Of a stretch of 64,000 nt of DNA, positions 45,513 through 54,054 are shown in pieces. Within the stretch, counting starts at the first letter, position 1. The number at the start of each line of letters is the position of its first letter. The position numbers were made by a program, and so were the translations under genes. The DNA comes from Clostridiaceae bacterium (GTDB taxonomy: Bacteria > Bacillota > Clostridia > Saccharofermentanales > Saccharofermentanaceae): the NCBI GenBank assembly GCA_012718915.1, contig JAAYBI010000078.1, forward strand, positions 1 through 64,000, written 5' to 3'. The notes under the pieces were generated by a model that ran no database searches, was not told where the DNA came from, and worked only from the letters and a program-made list of their open reading frames with translations.

Positions 45513-45547
45513 AAATATTACCTCCATTTAAATCCTCAGATATATTA

Positions 45548-45576
45548 ATTATAAAGATGTCAACAAAAATAGACAA
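45548..45576 (-). promoter_or_regulatory. Promoter of the AIM24 gene
   Basis: On the - strand TTGTCT (45576-45571), a 17-base spacer and TATAAT (45553-45548). On the + strand a TATAAT at 45599-45604 probably serves rsmE, though its -35 box is poor. Confidence 0.65.
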
Positions 45577-45642
45577 TCACTTTTTGTCTTGTTTATCGTA
45601 TAATCGTGATAAATTTTATAAATCTCTTATAGGAGACAAATA

Positions 45643-46455
45643 ATGACCCGAATTTTTATATCTGATTCATTGCGTTCAGATCAAGTCGAACTGAGGCTCG
45701 ATAAAGAGCAACAAAAATATCTCAAGAGTGTACTTCGCATGAATCATGGTGATATCATCATCGTTTGCGATAAGTCGATGACAGACTATACCTGTGCCAT
45801 AGATAATTTTGATTCGGAGGGCGTGAATTTACGAATCATTGGCTTCAAGAAGAACGATTCCGAGCCCAATTATCGAGTTATGCTATTTCAGAGTGTATCC
45901 AAAGGAGAGCGAATGGACTACACCATTCAAAAGTCTGTAGAATTGGGCGTTGACACGATTATTCCTGTTGACTCAGCTCGAACCATAGTTAAAGTCAAGG
46001 ATAAAGATGGCTCAGGCAAGTTGGATCGATGGTCGAAAATAGCACTTGAGGCAAGCAGACAAAGTGGTCGAGGCAAGGTGGTTGAGGTGACATCCGTAGT
46101 AAGATTTCAAAAAGCTCTGGAAATGGCCAAATCAATCAGCGATATAGTGATTATTCCTTGGGAAAATGAGACGGACAAGTCCTTTGGCCAAGTGCTCGAA
46201 TCATTTTTTTCTCACAAGCGCGAGTTACTCGACTTTCCGAATCCGGCTCTCGCCGAAAATTCTTCGGAAGAGGGTATTTACAGGCCGTCGATTTCTGTAT
46301 TTATCGGGCCGGAGGGCGGATTCGAAAAAGAAGAGGTCGAGGCTGCAATTCAATCGGGAGCCATCCCGGTGACACTTGGCAAAAGAATTCTTCGTACGGA
46401 GACCGCCGGGCCTTCTGTATTAGCGATGTTGCTCTATCGGTTTGAGCTGAACTGA
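45643..46455 (+). CDS. rsmE: 16S rRNA m3U1498 methyltransferase RsmE
   Basis: RsmE methylates U1498 of 16S rRNA. The 270-residue SPOUT-family protein has an N-terminal PUA-like domain and the knot motifs SVSKGERMDYTIQKSVELGV, SARTIVKVK, EASRQSGRG, FIGPEGGFEKEEV and LGKRILRTETAG. A segment of about 25 residues (from SHKRELLDF to GIYRPS) inserted before the GPEGG motif is longer than in E. coli. TAGGAG precedes the ATG. prmA, which often precedes rsmE, is 3.9 kb upstream here. Confidence 0.95.
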   Translation: MTRIFISDSLRSDQVELRLDKEQQKYLKSVLRMNHGDIIIVCDKSMTDYTCAIDNFDSEGVNLRIIGFKKNDSEPNYRVMLFQSVSKGERMDYTIQKSVELGVDTIIPVDSARTIVKVKDKDGSGKLDRWSKIALEASRQSGRGKVVEVTSVVRFQKALEMAKSISDIVIIPWENETDKSFGQVLESFFSHKRELLDFPNPALAENSSEEGIYRPSISVFIGPEGGFEKEEVEAAIQSGAIPVTLGKRILRTETAGPSVLAMLLYRFELN

Positions 46456-46512
46456 TGTATAATATTTTGTTGCAGGGTTTTTCCGTGCGAATACGATCAG
46501 GAGTTTTTATTC

Positions 46513-47793
46513 ATGAAATTAAGCCTCCCCAAAGGTACTAAAGACATATTACCGAATCAGATTCATCTCTGGCAAAAAGCAGAACGCGTTTTTGCCGAAG
46601 TGTGCGCACAATATGGCTTCTCTGAAATACGAATTCCGACTTTTGAGCATACGGATATTTTCGAACGTGGTGTCGGGAATGCCACGGATGTCGTCCGTAA
46701 GGAAATGTACACGTTTGAAGACAAAGGTGGCCGAAGCATTACTTTGCGTCCCGAAGGTACGGCCGGAGTAGTCAGAAGCTTTATCGAAAACGGAATGGGA
46801 TCAATGCCCAGTCCGGTTAAGCTTTTTTACAATATTACGGCGTTTCGTTATGAGAAAATGCAAAAGGGTCGATATAGGGAGTTTCACCAATTTGGCGTTG
46901 AGGCTTTCGGTTCTTCGGGACCTGAAATTGATGCGGAAATTATTAGTCTTCTTTGCACGTTTTTCGAGCGAGTCGGAATCGCTCAAACGCGACTATGTAT
47001 TAACAGCATTGGTTGCCCCTCTTGTCGGCCGATCTATCATCAGGCATTAGTCGAGTATTTTTCGGATAAGGTTGCGGCTATGTGCGATGACTGTAAAGCA
47101 CGTTATGAGATTAATCCTCAGAGGATGATTGACTGTAAGGAACAGCGTTGTAAGCCATTTGTTACAGAAGCACCGCGACAGATAGAGTATTTGTGTCAGG
47201 ATTGTCGTACACATTTTAGTGGATTGCAGGCGTCTTTATCTTCTCTTGATATCACGTATGAGGTTGATCCGTCTATTGTTCGCGGACTCGATTATTATTC
47301 GCGAACCGTATTTGAATTCGTATCCGATCATGTCGGCACGCAGGGTACAATATGCGGCGGAGGTCGATATGATCGTTTGGTTGAGACTATGGGAGGACCG
47401 TCGGTTCCCGGCATAGGCTTTGCAATGGGTGTTGAGCGATTCTTAATGGAAGCTGAATCTCAAGGTGTCGTATTATCGGAGCGAGAGCCCGTTAAGCTTT
47501 GTTTGGTTCACATGTCAGACGCCTCATACCAAAAGGTTTTTCAACTTGCACATCGATTGCGCCGGGCAGGCATTTCCTGTGAAGTTGATTTGATGGGTCG
47601 TAGTTTTCGCGCACAGATGAAATATGCCAACAAGTTAGGCATACCATATATGATTGTAATCGGTGACGACGAAGTGGCTTCCGGAAAGGCCAAGATCAAG
47701 CGCATGAAGGATGGTTTCGAAATGGACATCGAGATTTCCGATTTGCCGGAGCAGGCTGCGTTATTTATGAATGAATCCAAGAAGGAGATTTGA
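46513..47793 (+). CDS. hisS: Histidyl-tRNA synthetase
   Basis: Class II synthetase charging tRNA-His. The 426-residue protein starts with PKGTKDILP and has motif 2 in YNITAFRYEKMQKGRYREFH, the histidine-specific motifs RGLDYYSRTVFEF and GGGRYDRLVE, motif 3 GIGFAMGVERF, and a C-terminal anticodon-binding domain. Sequence CIGCPSCRPIYHQ-like cysteines near residue 175 are common in Firmicutes HisS. AGGAG lies about 11 bases before the ATG. It is followed by aspS, a frequent Firmicutes pair. Confidence 0.97.
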   Translation: MKLSLPKGTKDILPNQIHLWQKAERVFAEVCAQYGFSEIRIPTFEHTDIFERGVGNATDVVRKEMYTFEDKGGRSITLRPEGTAGVVRSFIENGMGSMPSPVKLFYNITAFRYEKMQKGRYREFHQFGVEAFGSSGPEIDAEIISLLCTFFERVGIAQTRLCINSIGCPSCRPIYHQALVEYFSDKVAAMCDDCKARYEINPQRMIDCKEQRCKPFVTEAPRQIEYLCQDCRTHFSGLQASLSSLDITYEVDPSIVRGLDYYSRTVFEFVSDHVGTQGTICGGGRYDRLVETMGGPSVPGIGFAMGVERFLMEAESQGVVLSEREPVKLCLVHMSDASYQKVFQLAHRLRRAGISCEVDLMGRSFRAQMKYANKLGIPYMIVIGDDEVASGKAKIKRMKDGFEMDIEISDLPEQAALFMNESKKEI

Positions 47794-47798
47794 GTATT

Positions 47799-49583
47799 AT
47801 GGCAGAACATATTGTTGGGATGAAGCGAACGGATTACTGCGCGGAATTGGGTGAAGCGGATATCGGCAAGAATTGCACATTAATGGGGTGGTGTCATAAA
47901 TCCCGGGATTTGGGCGGTTTGACGTTCATCACTCTTCGTGACCGGACGGGTGAAATTCAGCTGGTTGTATCACCTGAGAGTAATCAGGAAGTCAGGAGTA
48001 AGGCGTCGAGAATCAGAAGTGAGTATGTTTTGGCTTGCTCAGGCAAAATTTCTCGAAGAAGCGCTCCGAATGCGGCAATGAAGACCGGACAGATCGAGGT
48101 CATTGTCGATGAGATTCGAATTCTGTCAGAATCGCAGACCCCTCCATTCTATATCGAAGAAGGAGTAGATGCGAATGAAGCATTGAGATTGAAGTACCGT
48201 TATCTCGACTTGAGAAGACCGGACATGCAACGTAATTTGATGCTCCGTCATCGCATTGCCAAGTGTGCGAGAGATTATTTTGATAATAACGGTTTTGTTG
48301 AAATCGAAACACCGATGCTTGGCAAAAGCACACCGGAGGGAGCACGTGACTATTTAGTTCCCAGTCGCGTGAAAAACGGTTCGTTTTTCGCACTTCCGCA
48401 ATCACCGCAGCTTTATAAGCAATTATTGATGGTTTCGGGATACGATCGATACATGCAGATTACGAAGTGTTTTAGGGATGAGGATTTACGAGCGGACCGT
48501 CAGCCTGAATTTACACAGATCGATCTGGAGATGAGTTTTGTCGACAGTGACGATGTAATGTCTGTGACGGAAGGTTTCCTTGCAGAAGTATTCGATAAAA
48601 TTATGGGTCGCCCGATACAGCTTCCTATTCCAAGGCTGACTTATCAGGAAGCAATGGATCGTTTCGGCTCCGATAAGCCGGACATTCGTTTTGGTCTGGA
48701 GCTCAACAACATAAGCCAAATCGTCTCGGATATAGCATTTCCTCCTTTTGAAACAACGCTGTCTTCAGGTGGCAGTATTCGAGCAATTTGTGTGCCCGGG
48801 GGCGCATCGCTTTCCAGAAGAGAAGTCGACGCCTTCGCGGAAGTAGCGAAGACCTATCGTGCCGGCGGGTTGGCTTGGTTGGTTGCTTCTGAACCTGCAA
48901 GAGGATCATTCCTAAAATTCTTGAGTCCGGATCAGATTGATCGAATCAAAAATTCGATGAACGCGACTGCGGAAGATTTAATATTGATCGTGTCCGGTGA
49001 CAATCAGACGGTCTATGATGCGCTCGGTGCGGTTCGGTGTGCTGTCGCAGAGAAGATGAACCTGATTCCGGAGTCTATGTTTGCACCACTTTGGGTTACC
49101 GAATTTCCGCTTCTTGAGTATGACGGAGAAGAGGACCGTTTTGTGGCTAAACACCATCCATTCACAAGCCCGATGCCGGAAGATATGGCTATGCTTGAGA
49201 AGGATCCGGCGGCCGTGAGATCGAACGCTTACGATATCGTTCTCAACGGAACAGAGCTCGGCGGCGGAAGCATACGTATTCACGATCAAGCATTGCAAGA
49301 AAAAATGTTCATGTTGCTCGGTTTTACCAAAGAACAAGCTAATGCTCAGTTTGGCTTCTTGCTTGATGCGTTTAAATATGGTGTTCCTCCGCATGGAGGT
49401 TTGGCATTTGGATTAGATCGCATGGTTATGCTTCTCGCCGGGACCAAGAGTATTCGAGATGTCATCGCTTTCCCCAAAGTTCAAAATTCTTCGTGTTTAA
49501 TGACAGAGGCCCCTGCACCGGTTGCCGATAAGCAACTGGAAGAATTGGGCATTTCTGTTAAGGAGTTAAGTGATGAAGAGTAA
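47799..49583 (+). CDS. aspS: Aspartyl-tRNA synthetase
   Basis: Class II synthetase charging tRNA-Asp. The 594-residue bacterial-type protein has an N-terminal OB anticodon-binding domain, the core with QSPQLYKQLLM and FTQIDLEMSFV, a bacterial GAD insertion (about 290-410), and motif 3 GLAFGLDRMVMLLAG followed by SIRDVIAFPK. ATG 47799 is preferred to TTG 47790, since GGAG (47784-47787) is 11 bases from the ATG but only 2 from the TTG. Whether it also charges tRNA-Asn is not visible. Confidence 0.97.
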   Translation: MAEHIVGMKRTDYCAELGEADIGKNCTLMGWCHKSRDLGGLTFITLRDRTGEIQLVVSPESNQEVRSKASRIRSEYVLACSGKISRRSAPNAAMKTGQIEVIVDEIRILSESQTPPFYIEEGVDANEALRLKYRYLDLRRPDMQRNLMLRHRIAKCARDYFDNNGFVEIETPMLGKSTPEGARDYLVPSRVKNGSFFALPQSPQLYKQLLMVSGYDRYMQITKCFRDEDLRADRQPEFTQIDLEMSFVDSDDVMSVTEGFLAEVFDKIMGRPIQLPIPRLTYQEAMDRFGSDKPDIRFGLELNNISQIVSDIAFPPFETTLSSGGSIRAICVPGGASLSRREVDAFAEVAKTYRAGGLAWLVASEPARGSFLKFLSPDQIDRIKNSMNATAEDLILIVSGDNQTVYDALGAVRCAVAEKMNLIPESMFAPLWVTEFPLLEYDGEEDRFVAKHHPFTSPMPEDMAMLEKDPAAVRSNAYDIVLNGTELGGGSIRIHDQALQEKMFMLLGFTKEQANAQFGFLLDAFKYGVPPHGGLAFGLDRMVMLLAGTKSIRDVIAFPKVQNSSCLMTEAPAPVADKQLEELGISVKELSDEE

Positions 49584-50535
49584 TTCGAATGAAAATAATC
49601 ACTCGCCATTGGTACCGTCGTTACTTAATAACGACGAGGCTCATGAAGAGGTTCTTACCGGAATCGAGAAGAGCGAAAAAACACTCGTATCTCCGATGCG
49701 GGATAATTCAGCCGGTCAGGCGAATGCAGACACGGATTCTTCATATATCGGAAAGATTATATCGGTTTCTGAAGAAGAAGAAGATTCAGAGACGAGTCAC
49801 GTAGCAATGGATCATACTTCTAATTCCATGTCAGAATATTCCATTGAGGGTTCGATTCTTGCAAATGAGCGCATTGACGAAAATGTCCCTTATGAAATGC
49901 CGGCTGCTTCTGTAAAGAGAGTCGGTGTCGCTCAAGCGGATAAAGAAGGAGCCTCTCGGGAAAAAACCGGTTTGGCATATGCAATTCTCGATACCGTGAG
50001 GTTCATCACGCTGGGTCTTATTATCGGTATTCTACTGATCGTATTCGTTATTCAGCGCAACGACGTTTACGGCGATTCGATGCAACCGACATTGTATGAC
50101 GGAGACGCCGTATTCGTCGAAATGATTTCGAAGTATACCTCGTCTTTTGATCACGGCGACATCGTAACTATTAATGCCGATGGCATTCCGGGTTTTTTCG
50201 GTGAGGAAAAAATGCTCATCAAAAGAATCATTGGTGTCCCCGGAGATACGGTGCTCATTACAGATGGCAAGGTCTATTTGAACGGACAGTTGCTCGACGA
50301 GCCTTATCTTCTTGAGGGAACGGAGACAACTGTACGCTCTGAGGGCGTGATGAACGGGTATGACAATGTCACTTTGGGCGAAAATGAATATTATTGCATG
50401 GGAGATTATCGAGGAGTCAGTAATGATAGCCGGCGATTAGGTCCTTTTCATATCGACAGAATTAAGGCAAAGGTCTTGGTCAAGGTATTTCCTTTCAGCG
50501 ATTTAAAGTTTTTGGCCGCAACTCCTCCACAATGA
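49573..50535 (+). CDS. lepB: Type I signal peptidase LepB with a long N-terminal extension
   Basis: Signal peptidase I cleaves signal peptides of exported proteins. The catalytic dyad is Ser169 in GDSMQPTLYDGD and Lys217 in EEKMLIKRIIGVPGD; GDYRGVSNDSRRLG is the conserved box E. Unusually, about 140 cytoplasmic residues, acidic and Ser-rich, precede the single membrane segment (about 143-161); the family normally has 10-25. ATG 49573 is preferred to the GTG at 49570 for spacing from GGAG. It overlaps the end of aspS by 11 bases. Confidence 0.93.
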   Translation: MKSNSNENNHSPLVPSLLNNDEAHEEVLTGIEKSEKTLVSPMRDNSAGQANADTDSSYIGKIISVSEEEEDSETSHVAMDHTSNSMSEYSIEGSILANERIDENVPYEMPAASVKRVGVAQADKEGASREKTGLAYAILDTVRFITLGLIIGILLIVFVIQRNDVYGDSMQPTLYDGDAVFVEMISKYTSSFDHGDIVTINADGIPGFFGEEKMLIKRIIGVPGDTVLITDGKVYLNGQLLDEPYLLEGTETTVRSEGVMNGYDNVTLGENEYYCMGDYRGVSNDSRRLGPFHIDRIKAKVLVKVFPFSDLKFLAATPPQ

Positions 50536-50566
50536 TAACAAGATGAGAGTAGGACGATAAGAGACA

Positions 50567-52372
50567 ATGGATAGACAAAAATTAATACGCAACTTCAGCA
50601 TCATCGCCCATATTGATCATGGCAAGTCCACTCTGGCCGATCGTCTGATCGAGAATACGGGTGTACTGACAACACGAGAAATGCAAAATCAGGTTCTGGA
50701 CAATATGGATATTGAGCGCGAGCGTGGCATTACGATTAAGGCACAGGCGACGCGCATGATGTATAAATCAAAAGACGGTCAAACCTATCTTCTCAATCTA
50801 ATTGACACGCCCGGACATGTCGATTTCAATTACGAAGTATCTCGAAGTCTTCGTGCTTGCGACGGTGCTGTGCTGGTGGTCGATGCGGCTCAAGGCATAG
50901 AGGCGCAAACCCTGGCAAATGTCTTTTTAGCGCTTGATGCAGATCTAGAAATTCTTCCGGTCATTAATAAGATTGATTTACCATCGGCACAGCCCGAAGA
51001 AGTTCGAAAAGAAATTGAAGACGTCATCGGATTGGATGCGTCGTATGCTCCTTTGATTTCTGCAAAGAGTAATATCGGAATTGAAGAAGTACTCGAAAAT
51101 ATCGTCAAGTATTTGCCGCCGCCACAAGGCGATGATGAAAAGCCTCTCAGTGCGCTCATTTTTGACTCAAAGTATGATACCTATAAGGGTGTTATTGTTA
51201 ACGTCCGCATTTTTGATGGTCAGGTGGCTATCGGTGACAAGATACGAATGATGCACACCGGAAAAGAATTCATTGTTACAGAACTCGGATATTTTCATCC
51301 GGGTATCTTTATACCCACCGATAAACTTTTGGCCGGTGAAGTCGGATATATTTGCGCCTCCATTAAAAATGTCAGAGATACGGCACCTGGCGATACGGTG
51401 ACACATGCTGACCGCCCTGCAAAAGAAGCGCTTCCGGGATATAAAAAGATTCAGCAAATGGTATTTTGCGGTCTGTACCCCGTCGATGGCGCCAAATATC
51501 CGGATTTAAGAGATGCATTGGAAAAGCTTCGACTTAATGATGCTGCCTTGTCTTTTGAAGCGGAGACTTCGGTTGCGCTCGGATTTGGTTTTCGATGTGG
51601 TTTTTTGGGCCTTTTGCATTACGAGGTTGTGCAAGAGCGACTTGAGCGCGAATTCAATCTCGAACTTATCTCGACGGCCCCGTCTGTTGTTTATAAGCTT
51701 TTTACGATACGTGGTGAAGAGATCCGAATGGATAACCCGACTAATATGCCCGACCCTTCAGAAATCGATTATATTGAGGAGCCGATCGTAAAAGCAACAA
51801 TCATGACGCCCAAGGAATACGTCGGAAATATTATGGATCTCTGTCAGGATCGACGCGGCGAATATATCAACATGGAATATATGGATGAACTGCGTGTTAT
51901 GCTGCATTATCGCATGCCGCTTAACGAGATCATATATGACTTCTTTGATGCTCTGAAATCCAGAACCAGAGGTTACGGATCTCTTGACTACGAGATGGAT
52001 GGTTATCAAAAATCCGATCTTGTGAAACTCGACATTTTGCTTAAGGGCGAAGTGGTTGACGCATTGTCATTTATTGTACACCGAGAAAAAGCATACGATC
52101 GCGGACGAAGAATGGCTGAAAAACTCAAGGACAACATTCCGAGGCAGCAATTTGAAATTCCGGTGCAGGCATGTATCGGAGGCAAAGTCATCGCCCGAGA
52201 GACTATTCGCGCTTATCGAAAAGATGTTCTCGCCAAGTGCTATGGCGGTGACATCACTCGAAAGAAGAAACTCTTGGAAAAGCAAAAAGAAGGAAAGAGG
52301 AAGATGCGCCAGGTTGGCAGCGTTGAGGTCCCTCAAGAAGCATTCATGAGTGTATTAAGACTTGATGAGTAA
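50567..52372 (+). CDS. lepA: Elongation factor 4 (LepA)
   Basis: LepA/EF4 is a ribosome-dependent GTPase acting in initiation or back-translocation. The 601-residue protein has G motifs [22 protein letters not shown] and [11 protein letters not shown]-like domains II, III and V and the LepA-specific C-terminal domain with [20 protein letters not shown]. It follows lepB, the same pairing as in enterobacteria (there lepA precedes lepB). No good ribosome binding site is directly upstream. Confidence 0.97.
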   Translation: MDRQKLIRNFSIIAHIDHGKSTLADRLIENTGVLTTREMQNQVLDNMDIERERGITIKAQATRMMYKSKDGQTYLLNLIDTPGHVDFNYEVSRSLRACDGAVLVVDAAQGIEAQTLANVFLALDADLEILPVINKIDLPSAQPEEVRKEIEDVIGLDASYAPLISAKSNIGIEEVLENIVKYLPPPQGDDEKPLSALIFDSKYDTYKGVIVNVRIFDGQVAIGDKIRMMHTGKEFIVTELGYFHPGIFIPTDKLLAGEVGYICASIKNVRDTAPGDTVTHADRPAKEALPGYKKIQQMVFCGLYPVDGAKYPDLRDALEKLRLNDAALSFEAETSVALGFGFRCGFLGLLHYEVVQERLEREFNLELISTAPSVVYKLFTIRGEEIRMDNPTNMPDPSEIDYIEEPIVKATIMTPKEYVGNIMDLCQDRRGEYINMEYMDELRVMLHYRMPLNEIIYDFFDALKSRTRGYGSLDYEMDGYQKSDLVKLDILLKGEVVDALSFIVHREKAYDRGRRMAEKLKDNIPRQQFEIPVQACIGGKVIARETIRAYRKDVLAKCYGGDITRKKKLLEKQKEGKRKMRQVGSVEVPQEAFMSVLRLDE

Positions 52373-52387
52373 GAAATACCAGCTTTT

Positions 52388-52552
52388 CTAATTGATAGAG
52401 GAATATAATATATGCGCTTCTGTCGAGGTATCGGCGGAGGCGTATATTTTTTCGATCTCTGACTTTCTCATAAATTTCTCGATAATTCTGGCGATGACAA
52501 AAATACCGATAACGTAATTGAACTCGAAATCGTATTTCGCACTTGAATTCAT
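52388..52552 (-). CDS. Possible 54-residue small protein
   Basis: Between lepA and tRNA-Leu an open frame on the - strand encodes a protein-like sequence of 54 residues, starting MNSSAKYDFEFNYVIGIFVI and continuing ARIIEKFMRKSEIEKIYASA. It has a hydrophobic helix then a charged helix, reminiscent of SHOCT-type small proteins. There is no Shine-Dalgarno sequence before the ATG and no promoter I can see. It could be a real small gene, a decayed remnant of a longer one, or chance. Confidence 0.3.
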   Translation of the reverse strand: MNSSAKYDFEFNYVIGIFVIARIIEKFMRKSEIEKIYASADTSTEAHILYSSIN

Positions 52553-52592
52553 CAGAGTAAAGATGATAGTATTATTAAGTTCATAATTTATG

Positions 52593-52675
52593 CGGATGTG
52601 GTGGAATTGGCAGACACGCTGGATTTAGGTTCCAGTTCGCGAGAGTGCAGGTTCAAGTCCTGTCATCCGCACCAG
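52593..52675 (+). tRNA. tRNA-Leu (anticodon UAG)
   Basis: Acceptor stem GCGGATG (52593-52599) pairs with CATCCGC (52665-52671), followed by A and an encoded CCA. The D-loop has GGAATTGGCAGACACGC. The anticodon loop TTTAGGT (52625-52631) gives anticodon TAG for leucine CUN codons. The long variable arm between anticodon stem and the GGTTCAAGTCC T-arm marks a class II tRNA. Confidence 0.97.
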
Positions 52676-52680
52676 ATTCG

Positions 52681-52761
52681 AAAAGCCCCTTCTTCCGGCG
52701 TTCGGACAAGTCCTCGGATCGCAAGCGATCCTGCGGAACTCCGGCGGGAGAAGGGGCTTTT
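52681..52761 (+). terminator. Branched terminator after tRNA-Leu
   Basis: The outer stem pairs AAAAGCCCCTTC (52681-52692) with GAAGGGGCTTTT (52750-52761), and continues five more pairs inwards (to 52697/52745). Inside, GTTC/GAAC (52700-52703/52736-52739) encloses two small hairpins, 52704-52713 and 52716-52731, both with CAAG loops. A T-rich tail (TCTCTTT) follows. It ends the tRNA transcript, but is far larger than needed for that. Confidence 0.75.
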
Positions 52762-52832
52762 CTCTTTATGGCGGAGCTTAATACACGAAAGATTGTGACG
52801 TATTTATCAAGACTTATCGGAGAAATGCGATA

Positions 52833-52851
52833 CACAAATTTCTGATTTGTG
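52833..52851 (+). promoter_or_regulatory. Inverted repeat over the DUF368-gene promoter (possible operator)
   Basis: CACAAAT (52833-52839), five bases, ATTTGTG (52845-52851): a perfect 7-bp inverted repeat with 12-base centre-to-centre spacing. Its right arm covers the -35 box (52847-52852), the usual place for a repressor site. The regulator is unknown. Confidence 0.45.
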
Positions 52852-52875
52852 CTATCGGTTTGGTTCTGCTAGAAT
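52847..52875 (+). promoter_or_regulatory. Promoter of the DUF368 gene
   Basis: TTGTGC (52847-52852), a 17-base spacer and TAGAAT (52870-52875). Predicted start near 52882, 43 bases before the ATG. Confidence 0.6.
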
Positions 52876-52924
52876 TCATATCGTGTTTGTTCTATCAATA
52901 TCTATTCAGCAATAGGAGATACAG

Positions 52925-53782
52925 ATGAAAAACAACAAAATAGTCGACTGGATAATCCGTTTTATTAAAGGTATGTTTATTGGAACCGGAGCCATTTTGC
53001 CGGGTGTAAGCGGTGGCGCCTTAGCGGCGGTTTTTGGCATTTATGAGAGAATGATCGAATTTCTTGCAAACCTTTGGAAGGATTTCTGGAAGAACGTGCT
53101 CTTCTTCATTCCGGTCGGGCTCGGCGGAATTTTTGGATTTTTCATATTGTCGATTCCGCTGGTATATCTGGTGGGCACGGAAGAAGTCCCTGGAGTGGCA
53201 GTGATTCAGACGATCTGGTGTTTTATCGGATGTATTCTCGGCACAATGCCTTCTCTTTATAAGGAAGCAGGCAAAGAAGGCCGTAAACCAAGGCATTTAG
53301 TTATTGCAGTTGTTACTGCTATTCTGGTATTTGCAGGTCTGCTGTGCGCAAAGCAATTCCTTGACACGGAAGTTCCGTTGAATTTTTTTACATGGATCAT
53401 GGCAGGAGCCATCTTTGCACTCGGTGCAATTGTTCCCGGACTGAGTCCGTCAAATTTCCTTATTTATCTCAAGATGTACGGTCCCCTGATGCAGGGCGTC
53501 AAAGACCATGATTTATCCGTTATCATTCCCGTCGGCATCGGCGGTGTCTTATGCGTGTTGGGTTTTGCCAAGCTGATGAAGTATATTCTGAAAATTGCAT
53601 ACGCCAATGTATTTCACGTAATTCTCGGTGTTGTAGTTGCTTCGACCGCAATAATTGCCTTCACGCCCGATTACTCCGGCATCAATGCAGGCATCATTAT
53701 TGTCAGCAGCATTTTGTTTCTGGCCGGGCTGGCTCTCGGACTATTCATGGGCAAACTCGAAGCGAAATACAAACACGAATAA
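52925..53782 (+). CDS. DUF368 family membrane protein (PopT-type undecaprenyl-phosphate translocase)
   Basis: A 285-residue integral membrane protein with about eight hydrophobic segments and two similar halves. The N-terminal motif IGTGAILPGVSGGALAAVFG is echoed in the second half by GAIVPGLSPSNFLIYL, typical of DUF368. Members of this family (PopT) have been shown to recycle undecaprenyl phosphate across the membrane for wall synthesis. AATAGGAG lies about 8 bases before the ATG. It appears to be a single-gene transcript with its own promoter. Confidence 0.88.
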   Translation: MKNNKIVDWIIRFIKGMFIGTGAILPGVSGGALAAVFGIYERMIEFLANLWKDFWKNVLFFIPVGLGGIFGFFILSIPLVYLVGTEEVPGVAVIQTIWCFIGCILGTMPSLYKEAGKEGRKPRHLVIAVVTAILVFAGLLCAKQFLDTEVPLNFFTWIMAGAIFALGAIVPGLSPSNFLIYLKMYGPLMQGVKDHDLSVIIPVGIGGVLCVLGFAKLMKYILKIAYANVFHVILGVVVASTAIIAFTPDYSGINAGIIIVSSILFLAGLALGLFMGKLEAKYKHE

Positions 53783-53962
53783 AGGGACGCAACCGGATAC
53801 GGTCTTTTGAGGGGACTCCCTGAACCGGAGATTTTCGATCAAGGAAGAAGTTACGCTACGCTTCGAATAAGTGAGGGGTATCGTATTTGAACACAACAAA
53901 TAAATAATCAAATACAATTATTCGAAATCGTTCATTTTCTGCTGATAAATGTCATAAAACAT

Positions 53963-53991
53963 TTGAAACGATGATTAATCTTTGCTATCAT
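53963..53991 (+). promoter_or_regulatory. Promoter of the symporter gene
   Basis: TTGAAA (53963-53968), a 17-base spacer and TATCAT (53986-53991). A 6-bp inverted repeat AAATGT/ACATTT (53947-53952, 53959-53964) touches the -35 box. The rest of the 53783-54054 gap shows no other feature. Confidence 0.5.
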
Positions 53992-54054
53992 CAATGGGTT
54001 GACTGCGCCGTGCAGTTATTGTAGCGTCTGATGATAGACAGGAGGATGGTAGTT

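Noticed and set aside
53783-53962. Possible gene remnant or terminator after the DUF368 gene
   Set aside because: No convincing stem-loop with T-run and no protein-like frame; only short chance repeats.
53947-53964. Inverted repeat AAATGT/ACATTT before the symporter as a firm operator
   Set aside because: Only six base pairs in AT-rich sequence; noted in the promoter entry but too weak to claim.
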